Shown: positions 37,921-47,315, counted from the stretch's first letter. The stretch: 57,297 nucleotides of DNA from an uncultured Clostridium sp. (GCF_900769625.1 NZ_CAAGHK010000089.1:1-57297); one strand, 5' to 3'. Translations and numbers: made by a program. Notes: a model not told the origin generated them from the sequence alone.

Positions 37921-38973
37921 ATGAATAAATCATTTAAGATAGGAAATTTTAGATTGGGTCATGATAGAAGAACCTTTATAATAGCAGAAATGTCTGCAAA
38001 CCACATTCAGAATTATGAAAGAGCAGTAAAAATTATAAAAAAAGCTGCCTGGGCAGGAGCTGATGCAATAAAACTGCAAACATATACTCCAGATACAATA
38101 ACACTTGATTGTGATAACAGTTATTTTCAGATAAATCAGGGCACTATATGGGATGGAACTACACTTCATAAACTATATGAAAAAGCCTATACACCGTGGG
38201 AATGGCAGCCTAGGCTAAAAAAAGCTGCTGAAGAAGAAGGATTGATATTTTTATCTTCACCATTTGATAATACTTCTGTAGATTTTTTAGAAGATATTAA
38301 TGTACCCGCGTATAAAATTTCATCATTTGAGATTAATGATATTCCATTTATAGAATATATTTCAGCAAAGAAGAAGCCACTAATAATATCCACTGGAATT
38401 GCTCATTTATGTGATATTGAGGATGCTTTACAAGCATGCAGAAGGTGTGGAAATGAAAATGTGGCACTGCTCAAATGTACATCATCATATCCATCGCCTA
38501 TAGATAAGCTCAATTTAAATACCATACCTAATATGAAAGAAACCTTTGATGTTATTACAGGACTTTCAGATCATACTCTTTACAATGCTGTTCCTATTGC
38601 TGCCGTTGCTTTAGGAGCGCAAATAATTGAAAAACATCTGACACTTTGCAGAAGTGATGGAGGTCCTGACAGCAGTTTTTCTATTGAACCTGAAGAATTC
38701 AAAGAAATGGTTGATAGTATCAGGATTGTAGAAAAAGCTCTTGGTAATGTTAGTTATGATTTATGTGAAGAGCAGATTAAATCCCGACAGCATTCAAGAA
38801 GTCTGTTTGCAGTGAAAGATATTGCAGAAAATGAGTTATTTACAAAAGAAAATGTAAAAAGCATAAGACCTGGATTTGGATTAGAAACAAAATATATATC
38901 TAAAGTTTTAGGCAGAAAGTCAAGCAAGCGTATAGCTAAAGGCACACCTATAGACTGGAATTTAATCAAGTAG
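37921..38973 (+). CDS. spsE: SpsE/PseI nonulosonic acid synthase
   Basis: 350 residues of the NeuB family, condensing a six-carbon amino sugar with phosphoenolpyruvate to a nine-carbon nonulosonic acid. The barrel has FIIAEMSANHIQNYERAV, AGADAIKLQTYTPDT, LSSPFD, KISSFEINDIPFI, GLSDHTLYNAVPIAAVALGA and EKHLTL. The C-terminal ~60 residues are the SAF/antifreeze-like domain (RSLFAVKDIAENELFTKENV...LGRKS). The GLSDHTL pattern resembles pseudaminic acid synthase PseI. The ATG at 37921 is preceded at 7 bases by AGGTGAT; an in-frame GTG at 37909 overlaps it. It is adjacent to the cytidylyltransferase and the PseG fusion, the expected pathway neighbours. Confidence 0.85.
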   Translation: MNKSFKIGNFRLGHDRRTFIIAEMSANHIQNYERAVKIIKKAAWAGADAIKLQTYTPDTITLDCDNSYFQINQGTIWDGTTLHKLYEKAYTPWEWQPRLKKAAEEEGLIFLSSPFDNTSVDFLEDINVPAYKISSFEINDIPFIEYISAKKKPLIISTGIAHLCDIEDALQACRRCGNENVALLKCTSSYPSPIDKLNLNTIPNMKETFDVITGLSDHTLYNAVPIAAVALGAQIIEKHLTLCRSDGGPDSSFSIEPEEFKEMVDSIRIVEKALGNVSYDLCEEQIKSRQHSRSLFAVKDIAENELFTKENVKSIRPGFGLETKYISKVLGRKSSKRIAKGTPIDWNLIK

Positions 38974-38989
38974 GAGACAGCAGTATATA

Positions 38990-40702
38990 ATGAAGATATT
39001 TATCAGGGCAGATGGCGGAGCAAAAATAGGTCTTGGTCATATTATGAGGTGTATGACTCTTGGTATTGAATTAAGAAAAGTCAATTTTGTGACATTTATC
39101 TGTATCAATAAAACTGAATATTTATCAGGAATTAATATTTTACTTAAGAATGGTTTTCATGTTATTAAAATAAGTGGAAAAAATCTTATAAAACATATAA
39201 TAACAATTCAAATGAATTATAAATATGATATGCTCATAACTGACAGTTATGATGTTGATGGCGACTACTTTGAAATTCTAAAAAAATACTTTAAATTCAC
39301 AGGGTATATTGATGACCTTAACAAATGTTTTATGGATGTTGATTTTATAATAAATCAAAATATTAATGGCTACTTATTAGATTACTCCCAAAATATAAAT
39401 ATTAATACACGCTTATATCTTGGAAGCAGATATTGTATTATTCGTGAAGAATTCAGAAAAGCTTTAAAAGATAAAATTATCAAGGATGATGTCTGTAACA
39501 TTTTAGTTACTATAGGCGGATCAGATATACACTATACAACAATGAGAATATTACAATACTTAAATAAATTGCAACAGAATGTACATGTAGTTATAGGAAG
39601 TGGATTTAGTTCACAGCTTAAAGAAAGAATATTAAAATATGCAGCTAAAAATAAAAAGATATATGCGTATGAAAATGCCCATATGGCTGAACTAATGAAA
39701 ATATGTGATATTGCAGTGTCTGCATGTGGTTCAACTCTTTATGAACTATGCGCTATGAAAGTACCATCCACAGGAATTATCATAGCAGAAAATCAAAAGA
39801 CATCTGCACTATTTATGAAAGATAAAGGATTAATTTCAGAAGCTTTAGATGAAGATAAAATTAATAAACAGATTATAGAAAAGAGTGTAAATAAATTATT
39901 AAGCAGCAAAAAGAGAAAAGAAATGATAGCCAGTATGTCTAAATGTATAAATACATATGGTGCAATAGAATTGACATATGAAATATGCAATATTTATAGT
40001 ATAAATAAATTTAATGATAAATCAGGGATTAAAGCATTGATTTTTGATCTCGATGATACTCTTTATAATGAAAAAGAGTATGTTTTATGTGCATTTAAAA
40101 ATGTAGCATTATATCTAAGTGCGAAATACAAAATAAATTATACTGATATCTATAATAGGACATGTATGCTTTTAGTGGAAAAAGGTAGAGGAAAAATTTT
40201 TGATTTCCTATGTAGAGAATATGGAATGGATGAGAATATCAACACTTTAGTAGATATATACCGAAGTACAATACCAATATTGAGACTTTATGAAGACAGT
40301 ATATTTATTTTAAAAAAAGCTGTAGAAAATAAAATAAAACTAGGTATTATAACAGATGGAAATTCAAAAGTACAATGGAATAAAATCAAAGCCTTAAAGT
40401 TAGAAAAATATATGAATAAGATAATAGTTACTGATGATTATGGGAAAGGATATTCAAAGCCTGATAAAAAGCCATATATAGATATGATAAATTTTTTAGA
40501 TGTCAGTGCAGACAGCTGTCTATATATCGGTGATAATCCAGCTAAGGATTTTATTGGGGCAAAGGAACTTGCAATCAAAACTGTTAGGATAATAAGAGAA
40601 AAAGGTGAAAACAGATATATATTAAAAGATAAGAAGCATGAAGCTGATTATGTTATCAGGAATCTTAAAGAATTATCAAACTGTATTATATATGAAAATT
40701 AA
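38990..40702 (+). CDS. PseG/SpsG nucleotide-sugar hydrolase fused to a HAD phosphatase
   Basis: 570 residues. Residues ~1-335 are a PseG/SpsG-type GT-B hydrolase that releases UDP from the 2,4-diamino sugar before condensation: GLGHIMRCMTLG with His17, LITDSYDVD, FTGYIDDLNKC, and the donor-site SACGSTLYELCAMKVPS near residue 245. Residues ~345-570 are a HAD hydrolase: FDLDDTLYNE with the nucleophile Asp353, LGIITDGNSKVQWNK, KPDKKPY, and YIGDNPAKDFIGAK. PseG is normally about 275 residues and alone. A HAD phosphatase acts in 9-phosphate sialic acid routes, so the fusion may supply a second step; this is inference. AGGAG lies 13 bases before the ATG, a long spacing. Confidence 0.75.
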   Translation: MKIFIRADGGAKIGLGHIMRCMTLGIELRKVNFVTFICINKTEYLSGINILLKNGFHVIKISGKNLIKHIITIQMNYKYDMLITDSYDVDGDYFEILKKYFKFTGYIDDLNKCFMDVDFIINQNINGYLLDYSQNININTRLYLGSRYCIIREEFRKALKDKIIKDDVCNILVTIGGSDIHYTTMRILQYLNKLQQNVHVVIGSGFSSQLKERILKYAAKNKKIYAYENAHMAELMKICDIAVSACGSTLYELCAMKVPSTGIIIAENQKTSALFMKDKGLISEALDEDKINKQIIEKSVNKLLSSKKRKEMIASMSKCINTYGAIELTYEICNIYSINKFNDKSGIKALIFDLDDTLYNEKEYVLCAFKNVALYLSAKYKINYTDIYNRTCMLLVEKGRGKIFDFLCREYGMDENINTLVDIYRSTIPILRLYEDSIFILKKAVENKIKLGIITDGNSKVQWNKIKALKLEKYMNKIIVTDDYGKGYSKPDKKPYIDMINFLDVSADSCLYIGDNPAKDFIGAKELAIKTVRIIREKGENRYILKDKKHEADYVIRNLKELSNCIIYEN

Positions 40703-40734
40703 CTTATGTTGTATAAGAAAAATGGGGTGAGTAA

Positions 40735-41733
40735 GTGTTTAATGGGAAATCAATTCTGATTACTGGAGGAACAGGTTCATTTGGACAGAAATTTACGCAG
40801 AGAATATTAATGGGATTTACTCCTGCAAAGATAGTTATTTATTCAAGGGATGAATTTAAACAGTATATGATGGCAAAAGATTTCAGTGAAAAGTTTCCGG
40901 AAAAATCTAATAAGCTTAGATTTTTTATTGGAGATGTGAGAGATAAGGAACGATTATACAGAGCTTTTGATGGCATTGATTACGTGGTTCATGCAGCTGC
41001 AATGAAACAGGTTCCTGCATGTGAATACAATCCACTTGAAGCAATTAAAACCAATATAAATGGTGCGCAAAATATCATTGATGCTGCAATTGATTGTAAA
41101 ATAAAAAATGTCATTGCATTATCAACAGATAAAGCTGTTAACCCAATAAATTTATATGGAGGAACTAAGTTCGTATCCGACAAGCTTTTCATTGCTGCTA
41201 ATGTATATTCTGCTGGAAAAAATACAAAGTTTTCTGTTGTCCGATATGGTAATGTTGCCGGAAGCAGGGGGTCGGTAATACCTTACTTCAAAGAACTTAT
41301 AAAAAATGGCGAAAAAGTACTTCCTGTAACAGATATCAGGATGACAAGATTCTGGATTACATTAGACCAGGGTATAAACCTTGTATTTAAAGCATTAAAA
41401 GATTCGAAAGGCGGCGAGACATATATATCTAAAATTCCATCATTTAAAATAAAAGATCTCGCTATGGCTATGAATCCTAATGGGGATATAAAGGAAATCG
41501 GCATCAGAGATGGTGAAAAGATACATGAAGTGATGATTTCTAAGGATGACTGCAGAACAACTTATGAGTATAAAAATGAATATATAATTTATCCTAACAT
41601 GGACTGGCAGAATACCCGAAATTATATAATACCTGGAGGAAATCTCGTCAAGGAAGATTTTGAATATAATTCGGCAACAAATAGTAATTGGCTTTCAATT
41701 GAACAGTTAAGAAAATTACTTTCAGCATATTAA
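40735..41733 (+). CDS. pseB: PseB-type UDP-GlcNAc 4,6-dehydratase/5-epimerase
   Basis: 332-residue short-chain dehydrogenase-like enzyme that starts pseudaminic acid synthesis by dehydrating (and inverting C5 of) UDP-GlcNAc. NAD(P)-binding TGGTGSFGQ lies at residues 10-18. VHAAAMKQVPACEYNPLEA, STDKAVNPINLYGGTK (the catalytic lysine in YGGTK) and RYGNVAGSRGSVIPYF are diagnostic of this branch. It starts at a GTG behind GGGGTGAG. The next enzyme of the classical route, the PLP aminotransferase PseC, is not adjacent. It lies after the PseG fusion gene in the same direction, probably in one operon. Confidence 0.85.
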   Translation: MFNGKSILITGGTGSFGQKFTQRILMGFTPAKIVIYSRDEFKQYMMAKDFSEKFPEKSNKLRFFIGDVRDKERLYRAFDGIDYVVHAAAMKQVPACEYNPLEAIKTNINGAQNIIDAAIDCKIKNVIALSTDKAVNPINLYGGTKFVSDKLFIAANVYSAGKNTKFSVVRYGNVAGSRGSVIPYFKELIKNGEKVLPVTDIRMTRFWITLDQGINLVFKALKDSKGGETYISKIPSFKIKDLAMAMNPNGDIKEIGIRDGEKIHEVMISKDDCRTTYEYKNEYIIYPNMDWQNTRNYIIPGGNLVKEDFEYNSATNSNWLSIEQLRKLLSAY

Positions 41734-41806
41734 ATATTCATTAATTTATTAACAGTTTAAAGATAAATATTGTTGATTATATTTAAGATAGGGAGAGAAA
41801 TCTTAT

Positions 41807-43741
41807 ATGGCAAATTTAAATTATGGAACATATTATAAAACTTCTATTAATGAAATTTTACAACAGAGATATGATAAATATGACATATTATTTTTATCAA
41901 TTATTGACTATGATTTTAGATATCAGAGGCCTCAACATTTAGCAAATATATTTTCACAAAATGGGCATAGAGTATTCTTTATAAATGGTGATTTTAATAA
42001 TAAAGAAACTAAACTAGTTAATAAAGTTGATAATATATATGTTTATAGTCTGAAAAATTCATTTTATTCTAAAATATATAATATTGATAATATAAATAAA
42101 GGCAAAAAAATAGCTGATGAACTTGAAGAAGTAATACAAAAAAATGGAGTTAAAGATTGTACTATAATTGTCGAGTATCCTACATGGGTAGAAGCAGCAG
42201 TATCTATTAGGGAAAAGTATGGGTTTAAACTAGTGACAGATTATTGTGATGATTATGCAGGCTTTGAAGATTATAATAAAAAATCAATAGAAAATTACTG
42301 TATTGAGTTATTTAAAAACAGTGATAAGATAGTGGCAACTTCTGATTATTTGAAAAGCAGTGCAGAAAAATATAATCCAAATGTTTCTGTAATTAATAAT
42401 GGATCAGAATATGCTTATTTTAGCACGATAAACAAAATTAAACCCAACAATAAAAGGAAAATTATCGGATACTATGGTGCAATTGCTTTTTGGTTTGAAA
42501 TAGATAAAATTATCTATTTAGCCGAAAATTTGAAAAATGTAGATATTATTCTGATAGGAGAAATTACTATTGATACAGGAAGACTTAAAAAATATAAAAA
42601 TATTAAGCTTTTAGGAGAAAAAGACTATAATGCACTGTTACAGTATCTGAAAAATTTTGATGTATGTATAATACCGTTCGATACATCTACTAATCTTATT
42701 AAAGCAACAAATCCAGTAAAATTTTATGAATATCTTAGTGCTGGTAAGAAGATAGTTGCTACTGAAATACCTGCACTGCTACCGTTTAAAGAAAAGTTTT
42801 TATATATGGCAAATGATAATGAGATGTTTTTAAAATATGTGCGTCTATGTCTTGATAATAGGGATAATCTGCAGCAGGAGCAAGGTATAAAATTTGCTGA
42901 ACAAAATGACTGGGCAGTTAAAGGAAAGTTATTTTTAAACTATATGGATTTACTATATCCTAAAGTATCGATTATAATTTTAACTTATAATAATCAAAAA
43001 TACACAGAAGACTGTTTGAATAGTATTTTTTTTAAAACAGCATATCCAAATTATGAAATAATAATTGTCGATAATAATTCAATTGATAATACAAAATCCT
43101 ACCTGAAAGATGTTGAATCCAGACAAAAGAATGTAAAGGTCATTTTTAACGATGAAAATTATGGCTTTGCAAAAGGAAATAACATAGGAATTAAAGCGAG
43201 TGATGGAGAATATATTGTACTTTTAAATAATGACACAATTGTTACAAGAGGATGGTTGACATCATTTATAAAGCATTTCGAAGATGATAAAAATTTAGCA
43301 TTGATAGGCCCTGTTACAAATAACATTTCTAATGAAGCAAAAATTAAAGTCAATTATTCAAGGAATGAAGATATTGATTATTTTGCCTACAACTATACTA
43401 TACAGCATATTGGTCAAACATATGACGATATCAATGTTTTAGCTATGTTCTGTGTAATGATTTCGAGAAAAGCTTTTAATAAAATAGGATATCTAGAAGA
43501 AGAATATGGAATAGGCATGTTTGAAGATGATGATTATTCATATAAAGCTAAATATATGGGATATAATATACGATGTGCAGAAGATGTATTTATTCATCAT
43601 TATTTAAGTGCTACATTAAGTAAGTTGAATGGTAGCCAATATAAAGAACTATTTTATAGAAATAAAAGTATTTTTGAGAAAAGATGGAATACTAAGTGGA
43701 AAAAACATAAAATCAGATATGAAGATAATAACAGAATATAG
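41807..43741 (+). CDS. Second bifunctional GT4-GT2 glycosyltransferase
   Basis: 644 residues with the same two-module plan as the protein at 33981-35948. A GT-B/GT4-like half covers ~25-375 (FRYQRPQHLANIFSQNGHRV, TDYCDDYAGFE, VKFYEYLSAGKKIVATEIP). A GT2 half covers ~385-630 (VSIIILTYNNQKYTEDCLNS, VDNNSIDNT, LLNNDTIV, then EEYGIGMFEDDDYSYK and IHHYLSA). The two proteins are probably ancient paralogs adding different sugars. GGGAGAG precedes the ATG. The tandem arrangement with PseB upstream and two further glycosyltransferases downstream suggests a multi-step glycan. Confidence 0.72.
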   Translation: MANLNYGTYYKTSINEILQQRYDKYDILFLSIIDYDFRYQRPQHLANIFSQNGHRVFFINGDFNNKETKLVNKVDNIYVYSLKNSFYSKIYNIDNINKGKKIADELEEVIQKNGVKDCTIIVEYPTWVEAAVSIREKYGFKLVTDYCDDYAGFEDYNKKSIENYCIELFKNSDKIVATSDYLKSSAEKYNPNVSVINNGSEYAYFSTINKIKPNNKRKIIGYYGAIAFWFEIDKIIYLAENLKNVDIILIGEITIDTGRLKKYKNIKLLGEKDYNALLQYLKNFDVCIIPFDTSTNLIKATNPVKFYEYLSAGKKIVATEIPALLPFKEKFLYMANDNEMFLKYVRLCLDNRDNLQQEQGIKFAEQNDWAVKGKLFLNYMDLLYPKVSIIILTYNNQKYTEDCLNSIFFKTAYPNYEIIIVDNNSIDNTKSYLKDVESRQKNVKVIFNDENYGFAKGNNIGIKASDGEYIVLLNNDTIVTRGWLTSFIKHFEDDKNLALIGPVTNNISNEAKIKVNYSRNEDIDYFAYNYTIQHIGQTYDDINVLAMFCVMISRKAFNKIGYLEEEYGIGMFEDDDYSYKAKYMGYNIRCAEDVFIHHYLSATLSKLNGSQYKELFYRNKSIFEKRWNTKWKKHKIRYEDNNRI

Positions 43742-43768
43742 TTTAAACTATATGCTTAAGGAATAAAT

Positions 43769-44962
43769 ATGAAAGTAGCAATATTAATAGATAATTCTAT
43801 GGAATTAAACAAGCCACATCCTGCAAGAGTATTTAATGAAGCTATGAGCCTAATTCATAATGAATTTGATGTGACTATTTTCTGTAAAAAGGGAAATGAG
43901 AGTACACCTACAAAAGAGATTTATAAAGGAATCAAAATAATAAGATGTTTTAATTATTTTCTTGGCACTACAGAACTTATTCATAATTATATAATAAGCC
44001 ATATACAGCTATTTAATACTATCAATGAGAAATTTGATGTCTATCACTGTCATGATACTAATACACTTCCAATTGGATATATCTTGAGCAGGAGAGATAA
44101 AGCAAAATTAATATTTGAAGCTCATGAATATTTTCCAGATCAGATCTGCCGAGAATGGTATGGAAGCAATGAATTTAAATATGATCTGACAAGAAAGCTT
44201 ATTAAAGCAAGAGGGGAATATTATAAATATGCAGATAAAATAATAACAGTCAGTGAAACAATGGCTGATGTTTTGTATAAGAAATTAAATCTGAAAGAAA
44301 AACCTCAAGTATTATATAACACAAGGTTTAAAGATGAGTTTATTAAAATTAAAAACAGCATTCATATTTCTTTAAGAGAAAAATTTAATATTCCTGTACA
44401 AAAGAAGATTCTGTTATTTCAGGGAAATATAGAAGAATCACGTGGGGTTGATATTATAATCAAGTCCATGAAATATGTAAGTAATAGTGTTTTTATTGCA
44501 GCTGGAGCTGTTAAGGAAGAGTATTATAATATATTAAAATCTATTATAATAGCTGAGAATCTTGAGGATATCATTTATTTTACTGGTTCAGAAACATCTG
44601 AAAGATTACTACAGTATACATATGATGCGGATATATTGATTTATTTAGGAAAACCAATTATACAAAATATGGAATATACTATTCCTAATAAGTTCTTTGA
44701 TTATTTATTTTCATGTAAACCTATAATATTATCAGATTTATGCTCACTTAAAAATATTATGCAAAAATATAATGTAGGCATTAATGTAAATACCCATGAT
44801 ATTGATATAAAATCAATAGGAAAGAACATAAACTCATTTATAAATAATTATGAATTGCTTAGTAAAATATCTGAAAATATGCTAAAAATAAGAAATTTAT
44901 ATACGTGGGAAAATGAAGAAGTTAAATTATTAAGTTTGTATAATAAATTATTTAAAAGGTAA
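43769..44962 (+). CDS. GT4-family glycosyltransferase
   Basis: 397 residues of GT-B type. The N-terminal half has HPARVFNEAMSL, VYHCHDTNTLPIGYIL and KLIFEAHEYFPDQICREW. The C-terminal half has LFQGNIEESRGVDIIIKSM, FTGSETSERLL and a donor-binding NKFFDYLFSCKPIILSDL. The PNKFFDYL motif is typical of GT4 enzymes that use nucleotide sugars. No membrane segment. It is 27 bases after the previous gene, with an AAGGA site; co-transcription is very likely. Donor and acceptor unknown. Confidence 0.72.
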   Translation: MKVAILIDNSMELNKPHPARVFNEAMSLIHNEFDVTIFCKKGNESTPTKEIYKGIKIIRCFNYFLGTTELIHNYIISHIQLFNTINEKFDVYHCHDTNTLPIGYILSRRDKAKLIFEAHEYFPDQICREWYGSNEFKYDLTRKLIKARGEYYKYADKIITVSETMADVLYKKLNLKEKPQVLYNTRFKDEFIKIKNSIHISLREKFNIPVQKKILLFQGNIEESRGVDIIIKSMKYVSNSVFIAAGAVKEEYYNILKSIIIAENLEDIIYFTGSETSERLLQYTYDADILIYLGKPIIQNMEYTIPNKFFDYLFSCKPIILSDLCSLKNIMQKYNVGINVNTHDIDIKSIGKNINSFINNYELLSKISENMLKIRNLYTWENEEVKLLSLYNKLFKR

Positions 44963-44995
44963 AATATCTAAACAGCAATATATTGAGGAGTATCT

Positions 44996-46111
44996 ATGGT
45001 AAGTATAATAATAGCTGTTTATAATGGTGAAAAATATATTGAACAAGCTATAGAAAGTGTTCTCAGTCAGACATATAAAGATTTAGAATTAATAGTCTGT
45101 GATGATGGTTCAACAGATAACACAAGAAAACTAGTACAGAGATATACTAATGTAATATATATATATCAAAAGCATAAAGGTCAGGGTGCAGCAAGAAATT
45201 CGGGAATTTCAGCTTCAAAAGGAGATTATATTGCATTTTTAGATGCTGATGATTTATATACACCTGATAAAATACAAAAACAGATTGATATTTTTAGTGT
45301 ATATAAAAACGTTGATATTGTGTATAACGATCTGATAGTAACAGATAAAAATCTTAAATACCTTAATGTTTTAAAAAGTGAAGGAAGATTTGAAAAGAGG
45401 CAGGATTTATTAGCTGCAGTTATTTTTAGGCAGATTATTCAGGGTCCTATCTGCATGATGCTAAGAAGAAAATGTACAGAAAATATAAAATGGAGTGAAG
45501 AATTAAAATATGCCGCAGATTATCAATATATAATAAAACTTGCACAAGAATATAATTTCAAGTATTTAGAAAAACCATTATATATCTACAGACGTCATGA
45601 AAGCAATCTTTCAAATCATCATCAAATAACAGTTGAAGAAGAAAAAAACATTGTAAAAGAATTAGGAACAGATAAAATTAAATCTATAGTTGAAGAATCT
45701 ACTTTTAATGATGATGTAAAGCAGTTTCTTCTTGCAAAAATATATATTAAAATTGATGAATATGAAAAAGCTGAAATTATTTTAAAGCTTAAAATTAATA
45801 TAAAAGAAAAAGCAATATTGTATTTTTATTTGGGTCTGTGTAATTACAAATTAAATCATATTGAAGAGGCTATTGATAATTATAAAATGTCCATTAAAAT
45901 TGATGACAAAATGTGTGAATCATATAATAATCTCGGATGTTGTATATATAACAGGGATAAAAATGTAGCGAAGAAATGTTTTGAAAAAGCTTTGAGTATA
46001 AAAAAAGAGTATATGGATGCCAGACATAATTTGAATAGTATATCAGCAGGTAAAGATAATATAAAAGTAACTGAAAGAGAATTAAGAAAAGTATTAACTT
46101 TGTACGAATGA
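44996..46111 (+). CDS. GT2 glycosyltransferase with a TPR tail
   Basis: 371 residues. Residues 1-215 are a GT2 domain (VSIIIAVYNGEKYIEQAIESVL, DDGSTDNTRK, FLDADDLYT with the DxD site, and YIYRRHESNLSNHHQ). Residues ~240-360 are about three tetratricopeptide-like repeats (AILYFYLGLCNYKLNHIEEAIDNY, YNNLGCCIYNRDKNVAKKCFEKAL) that often bind a protein partner or acceptor. This supports glycosylation of a protein. It is the last gene of the sugar operon and is followed by a terminator. GAGGAG precedes the ATG. Confidence 0.75.
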   Translation: MVSIIIAVYNGEKYIEQAIESVLSQTYKDLELIVCDDGSTDNTRKLVQRYTNVIYIYQKHKGQGAARNSGISASKGDYIAFLDADDLYTPDKIQKQIDIFSVYKNVDIVYNDLIVTDKNLKYLNVLKSEGRFEKRQDLLAAVIFRQIIQGPICMMLRRKCTENIKWSEELKYAADYQYIIKLAQEYNFKYLEKPLYIYRRHESNLSNHHQITVEEEKNIVKELGTDKIKSIVEESTFNDDVKQFLLAKIYIKIDEYEKAEIILKLKINIKEKAILYFYLGLCNYKLNHIEEAIDNYKMSIKIDDKMCESYNNLGCCIYNRDKNVAKKCFEKALSIKKEYMDARHNLNSISAGKDNIKVTERELRKVLTLYE

Positions 46112-46142
46112 ATAATTAATATAAGAGTTTTTTTATTGTATA

Positions 46143-46180
46143 AGATGGAGGCAGATAAAATAATTGTCTACCTCCATCTC
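46143..46180 (+). terminator. Terminator of the sugar operon
   Basis: AGATGGAGG (46143-46151) pairs with CCTCCATCT (46171-46179); inner AGA/TCT pairs extend it. The T-run is weak (CAATTTTATT). Confidence 0.6.
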
Positions 46181-46457
46181 AATTTTATTATGGGCAAGAT
46201 ATTTATTTTATAGTTCTTTTAATTACATAAATATATAATAACCTAATAATATGTATCATTTTAATTGCACAATTCATATATTATTATTAGTTTTCATAGC
46301 TAATCAAGAAGGATAAAAAAATTAATAGATTTTATATATAGGATATTTTCTAAATATATATTAAAAATATAGAATTATCATGTGTATTATGATCCGTAAT
46401 ACAATGTCTATGTGTATATAATATCTAAAATTATATGTTAAGCGGAGGATGAAATTT

Positions 46458-47315
46458 ATGAATTGCTTGAAAAAAATGCTGGCTATATATAATAATCCAG
46501 TAAACTTTAGAATTAAGTTTACTGCACCAAAATTAAAAGAGATATATAAAAGCTTTATTATTGAAGAAGAACTTCATAAGGCGCTGACATTTAATTTGAG
46601 AAACAGCTATATCAGAGCTGATGGAGAGCTGATATCAGGAAATTTTAAATACAATGATAAAGATAAGTCATTAAGAATAGAAATAGATAATCCATGTAAG
46701 GATAATGATGTTGAAGTAGAGATTGTAATCGGTACAAATATAACCAGTTTATCATCACTTATAGAAACTAATTATTTGATAAGCAACATAGCTTATATTA
46801 AGATTAAAGGATATGAAGATATACCCGATCTAATTACTAAATCAAATCTTATTACAATAAACTTTGAAAGCATTAAAATAAATATTTATGCAGATGCTAT
46901 AGAAAAAATAGCTCCAGCAGTTGATGGAGAGAGTATAAAGTTAAGTGCTTCATTTATTACGTTAGATACTGATGTCAGCTATGATATTACCGTTGAAAAT
47001 GATATTGGAGAAAATCTTATTTTTGATGAAACGATGAGCAGTCTTTCAATTGATGGACAGAAACTTGAATCTGCTGATTTCCATGAAGATAACAATATTG
47101 TAAGCATAAAAATCAGCAATTCACAGGAAGTAAGAAATAAGAATATTAAAATAATAATCGGAACAAAAATAAAGAATCCACAGAAGATTAATGATGTTTT
47201 AATAAATAGATTTACATTGAGTATAAATGATATTGAATGCAGCAGTGATATCATAAAGATCCCATTAATTAAACCAATATTAAATTTAAGAAATGATATT
47301 ATAACTGCTAAATAA
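46458..47315 (+). CDS. Two-repeat beta-sandwich protein, paralog B
   Basis: 285 residues, paralogous to the protein at 29555-30439. Shared blocks include APK.KEIYKSFIIEE.LH, LTF, YIKIKGYEDI, ATNITSL against GTNITSL, and the end KIPLIKPI. Differences are concentrated in the first 10 residues and the last 8. It has the same inferred pair of beta-rich units. The ATG at 46458 is 9 bases from GGAGG at 46444-46448, while the ATG at 46449 touches the site, so I choose the second. It stands alone after the sugar operon. Together the two paralogs bracket the sugar block, hinting at duplication or at related surface components. Confidence 0.6.
   Translation: MNCLKKMLAIYNNPVNFRIKFTAPKLKEIYKSFIIEEELHKALTFNLRNSYIRADGELISGNFKYNDKDKSLRIEIDNPCKDNDVEVEIVIGTNITSLSSLIETNYLISNIAYIKIKGYEDIPDLITKSNLITINFESIKINIYADAIEKIAPAVDGESIKLSASFITLDTDVSYDITVENDIGENLIFDETMSSLSIDGQKLESADFHEDNNIVSIKISNSQEVRNKNIKIIIGTKIKNPQKINDVLINRFTLSINDIECSSDIIKIPLIKPILNLRNDIITAK

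Noticed and set aside
32351..46111. Flagellin glycosylation island
   Set aside because: Maf and pseudaminic acid genes are classical there, but no flagellin, fliD, fliS or other flagellar gene occurs in the window, and sporulation-type promoters are seen instead.
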